Below, one piece after another: positions 54,402 through 64,000 of a DNA stretch of 64,000 nucleotides. A program made the translations under genes and the position numbers. Source of the DNA: Candidatus Synoicihabitans palmerolidicus (GTDB taxonomy: Bacteria; Verrucomicrobiota; Verrucomicrobiia; Opitutales; Opitutaceae); NCBI GenBank assembly GCA_020809425.1, contig JAGGDC010000001.1:1873001-1937000 (forward strand), read 5' to 3'. Position 1 is the first letter of the stretch. Each line of letters opens with the position of its first letter. The notes beneath the pieces were generated by a model. The model saw only the letters and a program-made list of their open reading frames with translations, was not told the DNA's origin and made no database searches.

Positions 54402-54762
54402 CCCACTGAAACAGATCGAAAATCGTCCAAATGGTTTAGCTCAAAGTTACACCGCTGACCTTCAATCACTTCACCCGTCTCGGGAAAAGCCATGCACGAC
54501 CTTCCTCAATGTAGGTCATAAACATCGACAAACTCAGAGCCATCCCCGGGTAGATCAGAAACAGTCTTGTTCGCTTTTGGTTCATGGTCAGACGGAGACC
54601 TCACACACAACGTGCTAAGTCTCCGCGCTAACCACAAACGGTGAAAGAACAGCGCCAAAGGAGCGGATTTCGGGCCAACGTCAACTCAGATTTCATTCTC
54701 CTGTGCTTCCCTGCACCACGTTCGACGAACTTGAGAAGTTGAGAAGGTGTCTGTCCCTATTA

Positions 54763-54905
54763 AATCAAGAAGGACGCCCCCTCTGATGGGCGCCCTTCAA
54801 GACCTAACACCAAGCAAACCTAAGAACTCTAAATCTAACTGCTACAAACGAAAGTCGTTGTGCAGAGAAGTAGACGTTGGTAGAGGCGAGAAACGCTCAA
54901 ATATA
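54763..54905 (-). repeat. Intergenic repeat copy A with terminator-like hairpin
   Basis: Minus strand: GGTTTGCTTGGTGTTAGGTCTTGAAGGGCGCCC ATCAGAG GGGGCGTCCTTCTTGATTT. Confidence 0.6.
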
Positions 54906-55045
54906 ATTCATAATTTCTGAGTAAAAATATAAAAACCCTCCATGAAGTACGTATCTATATTTTATTCAATTACTTATGAATCCACCATTCCAGTCCTTCG
55001 CCGCTCCAAATCCGCTCGTTCCAGTCCGGCCTGTTGCCGTCTCCC

Positions 55046-55185
55046 CAAAAATAGGGGCGCCCTCACGGGCGCCCCTAATGACCTAACGCCAAGCAAACCG
55101 TAGAACCTCAACATTCGCTGAATCTTTAACGGGCGCTATCTATCTGCATGGCGGTAGACGCGGTAGTTGTGCATTCGCTCAATTT
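55046..55185 (-). repeat. Intergenic repeat copy B with terminator-like hairpin
   Basis: Minus strand: GGTTTGCTTGGCGTTAGGTCATTAGGGGCGCCC GTGA GGGCGCCCCTATTTTT; 10-bp perfect stem then a T run. Confidence 0.65.
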
Positions 55186-55234
55186 TCGTTTATTTTTTTC
55201 ATGCCAATGTTCCAACGCATGGCAGATTCAAGGA

Positions 55235-56264
55235 TCAGTTTGAATCGAGATTAGATATAAGCTGCTTGAAGAGTTGAGCGGGAGACTTCCAGCCGAGGAT
55301 CTTGCGGGGACGCTCGTTGAGCATTTGCTGATAGGCACTGAGTTGCTGATATGAGACGGTGGACAGGTCGGAGCCTTTAGGCAGGTAGTGACGGATGCAG
55401 CCGTTTTGGCTTTCGCAGGTGCCGTGTTCCCAAGGACTGTGCGGGAGGCAGAAGAAGACCTGGAGACCGAGATCGGCGGCAAGGCGGCGGGTAAAGGCTT
55501 CCCGCACGCTTTGGGCATCCTTGTGAGGCAGATGGCAAAACATGGTGTAACGGGTGGTGCGTTCCACGAACACGCCAACCGCCGAACGGTTACCCGCGCC
55601 GAGGATCAGATCGCCTTCGTAGTGGCCGGCGATTAAGCGATCCTCGACCTCGGCGGGACGTTGATCAACCGAGCACCCTATCGGGGATCTTGCCCTGGGT
55701 GGCGACCACACCACGGCGGTGAGGCTTACGCGCCCGGTGGCTGCGCCGCAGGCACTTGGCCAATTCCCGTTACAGCTCCCCGCGGGCAACGACGTAAACG
55801 TCACGGTAGATCGATTCGTGCGACGTGTGCATGTGCGGCGTGTCAAGATGGTCGAGTTTAAGCGTGCCAGCGATTTCCTCCGGGGACCAGCCTCGCCTCA
55901 GATAAGCATGCCCCGCGTCCCGCAAAGGGGGCATCTGGTCGATCGCACAATACCCGCGCCGGGTTCGTCCCATGCGCTCGTGCGCGGCGCGATGCGCGCT
56001 CTGAGCGCCGTAATGGTCGCGACTCGCATTGCGCTTCAACTTCGCCCTAATCGCACTGGGCGACCGGCTCAGCCTTACCGCAATGGCCTGCTGTGTTTCG
56101 TTGGCACGTAATCCACTTTGGTTCTCGATTCGCTCCTCTAAACTCAAAACGGTATGCGTCATCGGCTTGCTTTGTTCGGGTATCACGCAAAGCACAATCG
56201 GAGGGACCGGCTCGGCGGTCCCTCTCCGGTTCCTCCGCCTCAAGGGGCAAACCGGCTGGGACAA
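55235..56264 (-). pseudogene. IS30-family transposase, copy B, frameshifted
   Basis: VLSLEERIENQSGLRANETQQAIAVRLSRSPSAIRAKLKRN...GWSPEEIAGTL | GHYEGDLILGAGNRSAVGVFVERTTRYTMFCHLPHKDAQ...LPHSPWEHGTCESQNGCIRHYLPKGSDLS. Confidence 0.9.
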
Positions 56265-56428
56265 TACAGCGAGACGTTGCTCTTCTATACTCAGGAATTT
56301 CGTTCAGGTTGGACATTCAAACTCATCCTTGAGCGCGCCCACCAAACTCCGGAATCTATCTCCGCCGTGCTAAGACTAAATCGCTCTCGTCAACCGTCTG
56401 TGTCCCGTCTCCCACCGCCAACAGAAAA

Positions 56429-57637
56429 CTAGGACGCATCAATCAAACTACCCGGCTCACTGGTCACTCGCTTTGGCAATGAGGATTTCAACGGATACCG
56501 GTGAACGTTTCCTTCGTAATTACGGAAGACAATTTCATCATCGTTGATCGACTCGATAGAATCGGGATTGATGGGCACTTTGCCGCCACCGCCAGGCGCA
56601 TCTATGACGTACTGCGGCACCGCGTATCCCGTCGTGTGACCACGCAATGAACGCACAATCTCAATCCCCTTACGTACATCCACTTTGAAATGTGCTCCTC
56701 CCGTAATGAGGTCCATTTGATAAATGTAATACGGACGCACTCGCATCCGCAGCAATCGGTGCACGAGAGCTTTCATTACATCCGCATCATCATTAACTCC
56801 TGCCAACAAGACACTTTGGTTACCAAGTGGCACACCGGAAAAAGCCAAACGCTCACACGCATCGCGTAGTTCAGCCGTGGCCTCCTTAGGATGATTTACG
56901 TGGATACTCATCCAAATCGGACCATACCGTTTAAAAATGTCACACAACTGAGGCGTGATTCGCTGTGGTAAAAAACCCGGAATTCTGGATCCGATCCGAA
57001 TGAACTCCACGTGCGGGTTCTCCCTCAGGCGCGCCAGCAAATGCTCAAGTTTCCGATCCGACAAAAGCAACGGATCTCCGCCTGAAAGCAGCACATCACG
57101 CACTTCCGGATGTGATTCAATGTAGCGCAGACCCTGTTCAAACTCAGGATGGAAATTGTAGTCTTGCGCGTTCGAAACCAACCGGCTCCGAGTGCAGTAA
57201 CGGCAATAGGCCGCACAACGATCCGTGACTAAAAACAAAACCCTGTCCGGATAACGATGCACGATTCCCGGCACCGGTGAATGCTCATCTTCGCCCAGCG
57301 AGTCCAATTGCTCCTCCGCAGAAACCAACATCTCCGCTTCCCGGGGAATCAGTTGTTTTCGGATCGGGCAATTCGCATCATTGCGATCAATCAGGTTGAA
57401 AAAATACGGCGTGATCGCGAGAGCCAACTTCTTCCCCGCAAACGCCACACCGCGCCTTTCTTCCGCCGTTAACGTCATGTAACGCTGGAGATCCTCCAAC
57501 GTCGTGATGCGATTTTTAAGTTGCCACGTCCAATCCCGCCACTGCTCGGCCGGCACGTGCTGCCATAATCCTTGGCCTTCAAACCAAGAGGATCGATCTT
57601 CAATGTACCCCATGCTTAACCCGAGAGAAAGCGTCAC
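56429..57637 (-). CDS. KamA-family lysine 2,3-aminomutase-like radical SAM protein
   Basis: 402 aa; HRYPDRVLFLVTDRCAAYCRYCTRSRLV (CxxxCxxC), VLLSGGDPLLLSDRKLEHLLARL, QSVLLAGVNDDADVMKALVHRLLRMRVRPYYIYQMDL. Confidence 0.92.
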   Translation of the reverse strand: MTLSLGLSMGYIEDRSSWFEGQGLWQHVPAEQWRDWTWQLKNRITTLEDLQRYMTLTAEERRGVAFAGKKLALAITPYFFNLIDRNDANCPIRKQLIPREAEMLVSAEEQLDSLGEDEHSPVPGIVHRYPDRVLFLVTDRCAAYCRYCTRSRLVSNAQDYNFHPEFEQGLRYIESHPEVRDVLLSGGDPLLLSDRKLEHLLARLRENPHVEFIRIGSRIPGFLPQRITPQLCDIFKRYGPIWMSIHVNHPKEATAELRDACERLAFSGVPLGNQSVLLAGVNDDADVMKALVHRLLRMRVRPYYIYQMDLITGGAHFKVDVRKGIEIVRSLRGHTTGYAVPQYVIDAPGGGGKVPINPDSIESINDDEIVFRNYEGNVHRYPLKSSLPKRVTSEPGSLIDAS

Positions 57638-57801
57638 GCTGGGCTGGTGTCAAATGGCTGCAATGAGTTCGCCACCGCATCGACCCGGTCAATGGGCCCC
57701 ATTAATTTTGCTCACAATTTGTCCGTGGCTGATTTAAGGTTAATGCTATCGTGGTGACAGTCTGCTAGGATGATCACGCCTTTTACCCCTATTGGCCCCC
57801 C

Positions 57802-60027
<2,226 letters not shown>

Positions 60028-60088
60028 TCTTTCGTCTCTTCGCACGAAATCCCTTGGCAGTCGCGAATCGACGGGTTGTCGTCCGCCT

Positions 60089-61264
60089 TTGATGTCTTCC
60101 TCTAAGCCAGCGATCCTTGCCCTAGAAGATGGTTCGGTTTACCACGGCCTTGCCTTTGGTGCTGATGCCATCGTAGCCGGGGAGTGTGTCTTCAACACCT
60201 CCATGACAGGGTATCAGGAGATCATCACCGATCCCTCCTACTTCGGCCAGATCATCACCATGACCGCCGTGCAAATCGGTAATTATGGCATCACCGCAGA
60301 AGACGCCGAGTCCGCTGCTCCAAGGTGCAGGGGATTTGTTGTAAGCGAACTGTCACCGATCGCCTCCAACTGGCGCTCCACCATCTCTCTTGGGGACTAC
60401 CTATGCCAACACGGCATCCCCGGCATCAGCGAAATCGATACCCGCGCCCTCACCAAGAAACTGAGAGTCGATGGCGCCATGAAATGCTGCATCAGCACTT
60501 TACCCATCAGTGACGAAGATGCCGTCAAACGAGCCCGTGAATGGCAGGACATTGCTGGCAGCGATTACGTGAAGGAAGTCTCTTGCAAGGAGCCTTACAT
60601 CTGGGGCGCTGACGACGCGGCACGCTTTAATCCTCCCTATGTCCCAGCCGGCACCTCCCTGGGAATCAATCCAGACATCACCCCACGCTTCCGCGTAGCC
60701 GCATTCGATTTCGGCGCGAAATATTCCATTTTTCGCAAACTCATCCGCCATGGATTCGAGGTGCAGATATTCCCCGCCAACGCTTCTCCGGCCATGATTC
60801 GAGAGTATGCCCCGGACGGTCTCTTTTTGTCCAATGGTCCTGGCGATCCCGCCACTCTCGACTACGTCCATCGCACAGTCAACGCCTTGATTCCAGCGCT
60901 GCCCACTTTTGGTATCTGCCTGGGCCACCAAATGCTGACTCATGCCCTCGGCGGTAAGACCTTCAAACTGAAATTCGGTCATCGCGGAGGGAATCAACCG
61001 GTCAAAAACCTTGAAACCGGACGCGTTTTCATCACCGCCCAAAATCATGGTTTCGCCACCGACCCCGACAGTTTGGCCAGCAGCGGCGCGATGGCCACCG
61101 AAATCAATCTGAACGACAACACCGTTGAAGGCTTGCGCCACAAGGGATTGCCCATTTTCTCCGTGCAATACCACCCCGAGGCCGCCCCCGGCCCCAACGA
61201 CGCCGATCCCCTCTTCATCGATTTCTATAATCTGATCAAAAAACGTCAGGAAGGGACTATCTGA
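60089..61264 (+). CDS. carA: Carbamoyl-phosphate synthase small subunit
   Basis: 391 aa; ALEDGSVYHGLAFGA, GVFNTSMTGYQEI-type CVFNTSMTGYQEIITDPSYFGQII, FGICLGHQML, FSVQYHPEAAPGPND. Confidence 0.97.
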   Translation: MMSSSKPAILALEDGSVYHGLAFGADAIVAGECVFNTSMTGYQEIITDPSYFGQIITMTAVQIGNYGITAEDAESAAPRCRGFVVSELSPIASNWRSTISLGDYLCQHGIPGISEIDTRALTKKLRVDGAMKCCISTLPISDEDAVKRAREWQDIAGSDYVKEVSCKEPYIWGADDAARFNPPYVPAGTSLGINPDITPRFRVAAFDFGAKYSIFRKLIRHGFEVQIFPANASPAMIREYAPDGLFLSNGPGDPATLDYVHRTVNALIPALPTFGICLGHQMLTHALGGKTFKLKFGHRGGNQPVKNLETGRVFITAQNHGFATDPDSLASSGAMATEINLNDNTVEGLRHKGLPIFSVQYHPEAAPGPNDADPLFIDFYNLIKKRQEGTI

Positions 61265-61349
61265 TCGGGTAGGCCCTCAAACGACCTCATGACCCACCGG
61301 GGTATATGAGGTTGGCCTTATATGACGGACACCGGGCGCGATCCGATTT

Positions 61350-62102
61350 TCAATCTGACGCGTTCAGTGCTGACTCAAATTTTTCAGCATCCGCCGGCAT
61401 ATCGATGCCTAGTCCAGAATCTTCTGTCAGGCCAACGGCAATGTCGTAGCCATTCTCGAGCACCCTTAATTGCTCCAGTTTTTCGATCTGTTCCAAATCT
61501 CCTGGAGGTAAAGAGGCAAACTGTTCAAGTAACTCCGCCTTGTAAGCATACAGGCCCAAGTGTTTGCGACAGGGATTAGCCACTACCCAATCGTCTTCAA
61601 TCGTCAGACCCAAATCGCGAGGAAATGGCATCCGAGATCGGGAGAAGTAGAGCGCTCGGCCATCTCGGCGCATGACGACCTTTACTAGATTCGCGTTATA
61701 AAAATCCACGACCCTCTTGAAAGGCATCGCTAAAGTGGCCATCGCCACGGGTCCCACGATCAAATCAACCAACATCCGAATCTGCTCCCCCGTCACCAAC
61801 GGTTCATCCGCCTGGACGTTTATGACGTGCTTCGCCCCAACCGTACGGTTGGCCTCCGCCAACCGATCCGTCCCACTTTGGTGATCCGCTCTCGTCATCA
61901 GCGTATCGAATCCCGCTTCGCGCAAGGGATGCGCCAGCAATTCATCATCGACCGCAAACCACAAAGGAAATTCTGGCGCCTCCGCGGCAATTCGCCGAGC
62001 CACCCACAATAAAAGCGGCGTTCCTCTCACCTCATGCAGCAGTTTCCGCGGAAAACGCGTGGATTCTAGTCGGCACGGCACGATGATTGCGATTTCAGGC
62101 AT
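61350..62102 (-). CDS. kdsB: 3-deoxy-manno-octulosonate cytidylyltransferase
   Basis: MPEIAIIVPCRLESTRFPRKLLHEVRGTPLLLWVARRI, NVQADEPLV, YFSRSRMPFPRDL, HLGLYAYKAELLEQFASLPPGDLEQIEKLEQLRVLENGYDI. Start trimmed to 62102 from the longer ORF. Confidence 0.95.
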   Translation of the reverse strand: MPEIAIIVPCRLESTRFPRKLLHEVRGTPLLLWVARRIAAEAPEFPLWFAVDDELLAHPLREAGFDTLMTRADHQSGTDRLAEANRTVGAKHVINVQADEPLVTGEQIRMLVDLIVGPVAMATLAMPFKRVVDFYNANLVKVVMRRDGRALYFSRSRMPFPRDLGLTIEDDWVVANPCRKHLGLYAYKAELLEQFASLPPGDLEQIEKLEQLRVLENGYDIAVGLTEDSGLGIDMPADAEKFESALNASD

Positions 62103-62175
62103 AAACTGACCAGAAGTTTGCCTGTCCGGTTTTTGAGTTGCAAGCCGCCCGACCGCTACGGAGCCTTTCGCTTTC

Positions 62176-62478
62176 ATGGCAGACACGGCCGATTCTACTT
62201 CCTCCGGTGCCCAGCTCGTCCGCGAATTGGTTGTGCAGAACAAGATGGGTATCCATGCGCGCCCTGCCGCTATGATTGTCGGTGTCACCAACCAATTCAA
62301 AGCTGACGTGTTGGTCGAAAAGGACGACGAACAGGTCAACGGCAAGAGCATCATGGGTCTCATGATGCTGGCCGCTGGCAAGGGCTCCAAAGTCCGCTTC
62401 AGTGTAAATGCTGAGGACGGCCCCGCCATGCTTGACGAATTGGACGCTCTCTTCGGTCGTAAGTTCGACGAAACCTAG
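62176..62478 (+). CDS. ptsH: HPr-family phosphocarrier protein
   Basis: VQNKMGIHARPAAMIVGVTNQFKADV with active-site His; GLMMLAAGKGSKV. Confidence 0.9.
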   Translation: MADTADSTSSGAQLVRELVVQNKMGIHARPAAMIVGVTNQFKADVLVEKDDEQVNGKSIMGLMMLAAGKGSKVRFSVNAEDGPAMLDELDALFGRKFDET

Positions 62479-62626
62479 ACCAGGCACGTCAACCGCGATC
62501 CGCGGCGATGAGCACTTCGCGACGCCAATCACGGACGACGGCCCCTCAGCGCGCCAACTCGTTCAACCTCAGGAAATCAATGCTCCCCACGGGATGTAAA
62601 CACCGAGTCTTCCCTGTAAGAGCCCA

Positions 62627-63439
62627 CTAATCGTTGCCTGCCAGCCCGTAAAAACGCCGCGCGTTCAGCGTGGTGGTTTCCGCTAATTCAGCATAATCCA
62701 CTCCCCACATTGCGGCAGCAAAATCCGCCGTGTGCCGCACATAAGACGGTTCATTCGGTTTCCCACGGTGCGGAACCGGAGTCAGATAGGGCGCATCGGT
62801 TTCGAGCATCAAACGTTCCAAGCCTTGCACTTTGGCCGCTTCCCGCACCACTTCCGCACTTTTGTAAGTCAGGATGCCGGTAAAGGACGCAAATCCGCCC
62901 CGCTCACGAAGCATCGTCATTTCCGCGGGACCTTCCGCAAAACAATGAAACACCACTCGGTCCCAGGGAATACCGCTCGCGTCCACCAACTCCACGCTTT
63001 CCTCGAATGCCCCTCTGGAATGCACGACGACCGGACAATCAAAGCGACGTGCCAGCACGAGCTGCTCTGCCAACGCCGCCTTCTGCCATCCCATTAACTC
63101 CTCCGCCCGAGTGTCGTCCTGCTTCGGCAGGTGAAACCGATCCAAACCGCACTCACCTAAAGCGACTGGACGAGGGCCTTCGCCATTCCAAAACGCAGGT
63201 AACTCCGCTAACTGTTCCGCCCAGTCCTCCCCCACGGAACAAGGATGCAACCCCGCCGTGTAATGTACGATCCCGTGGTGAGCTCGAGCGAGTTCACGGT
63301 AGATTGGCCAATCATTTTTATCCGTTCCGACCGTGATGAGTGCTTCTACATCCGCCGCTTGGGCGCGTTCGAGAATCGGTCCCAATTCACCTCGACGGGC
63401 GAATGAGTCCAGATGGGTGTGCGAGTCGATTAAGCCCAT
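62627..63439 (-). CDS. tatD: TatD-family metal-dependent hydrolase
   Basis: 270 aa; IDSHTHLDSFARRGEL, GLHPCSVGEDW, ALGECGLDRF, VVVHSRGAFEE, MLETDAPYLTPVPHRGKPNEPSYVRHTAD. Confidence 0.93.
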   Translation of the reverse strand: MGLIDSHTHLDSFARRGELGPILERAQAADVEALITVGTDKNDWPIYRELARAHHGIVHYTAGLHPCSVGEDWAEQLAELPAFWNGEGPRPVALGECGLDRFHLPKQDDTRAEELMGWQKAALAEQLVLARRFDCPVVVHSRGAFEESVELVDASGIPWDRVVFHCFAEGPAEMTMLRERGGFASFTGILTYKSAEVVREAAKVQGLERLMLETDAPYLTPVPHRGKPNEPSYVRHTADFAAAMWGVDYAELAETTTLNARRFYGLAGND

Positions 63440-63452
63440 GAATTCAGGTGAA

Positions 63453-64000
63453 TTAGACGCCGTATAGGTTGCCGTAACGCTTCTCCAAATACGCCAACAA
63501 GGGCCTTGGCGAGAGCGGAGCCCCGGTCACTCGTTGGACCAATTCCAATGCCGAGTAACGACGCCCTTGTGAATGCACGTTCGTTTGCAGCCATTCCAGC
63601 AATCGCCCAAATTTTCCTCGCGCGAAATCGTCCTCCACGCCCGCTACCTGCTCCGTGAGCGTTTGCCACAGTTGTGCGGATATCATGTTGCCAAGACAAT
63701 AACTCGGAAAATACCCAAACGCACCTCCACTCCAGTGCACGTCTTGCAACATGCCCTCGGTATCGGTCGTCGGACGACGGCCCAGTATAGCTTCGCAAAG
63801 GTCGTTCCACGCTCGCGGGAGTTCCTCCACCGTCAACTCGCCACTGAACAGCTTCTGCTCCAATTCAAACCGTAGGATGATGTGCAGATTATAATGCACT
63901 TCATCTGAGGCCACCCGGATCAAAGTCGGCTGCACCGCATTGACCGCCAAATAAAGATCTTCCGAGGAAACGTGCGCCAACTGAGAGCCAAATTCTTCCC
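63453..64000 (-). CDS. M32 carboxypeptidase Taq-type metallopeptidase, C-terminal part (runs off window)
   Basis: DEVHYNLHIILRFELEQKLFSGELTVEELPRAWND, DVHWSGGAFGYFPSYCLGNMISAQL; frame open to the window edge. Confidence 0.9.
   Translation of the reverse strand, partial: EEFGSQLAHVSSEDLYLAVNAVQPTLIRVASDEVHYNLHIILRFELEQKLFSGELTVEELPRAWNDLCEAILGRRPTTDTEGMLQDVHWSGGAFGYFPSYCLGNMISAQLWQTLTEQVAGVEDDFARGKFGRLLEWLQTNVHSQGRRYSALELVQRVTGAPLSPRPLLAYLEKRYGNLYGV

Overview
The window is a bacterial chromosome segment, possibly Verrucomicrobiota/Opitutales-like (low-confidence inference). Intact housekeeping genes (aguA, aguB, hisG, nth, gcvP, kamA-like, carA, kdsB, HPr, tatD, M32 carboxypeptidase) alternate with heavily eroded accessory DNA. 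Nearly all sensor kinases, the phosphoketolase/GH130/glycosyltransferase/CbpA island and most transposases carry frameshifts or in-frame stops. Mobile DNA includes three IS630-like copies, one IS3, one IS1380, one IS4, one IS110, two IS30, one ISAs1-like element with a DUF4338/DruA-like N-terminus, and two tRNA-adjacent tyrosine integrases. The most notable observations are: (1) an ORF-less group IIC-type intron on the minus strand (about 5534 to 3633). It has a recognisable D5 and a D6 split by a TA-targeting IS630, and its 5' exon resembles half of an integron attC site; (2) a strongly structured leader upstream of the IS110 transposase, a candidate bridge RNA; (3) a 14-bp tandem repeat in a lipoprotein gene and a (GCACT)n repeat in IS630 transposases, both of which set the reading frame; (4) a 25-bp perfect inverted repeat inside IS30; (5) a pair of homologous intergenic sequences with terminator-like hairpins. 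No CRISPR array or rRNA was seen. All calls are by eye from the sequence and ORF track; no searches were run.
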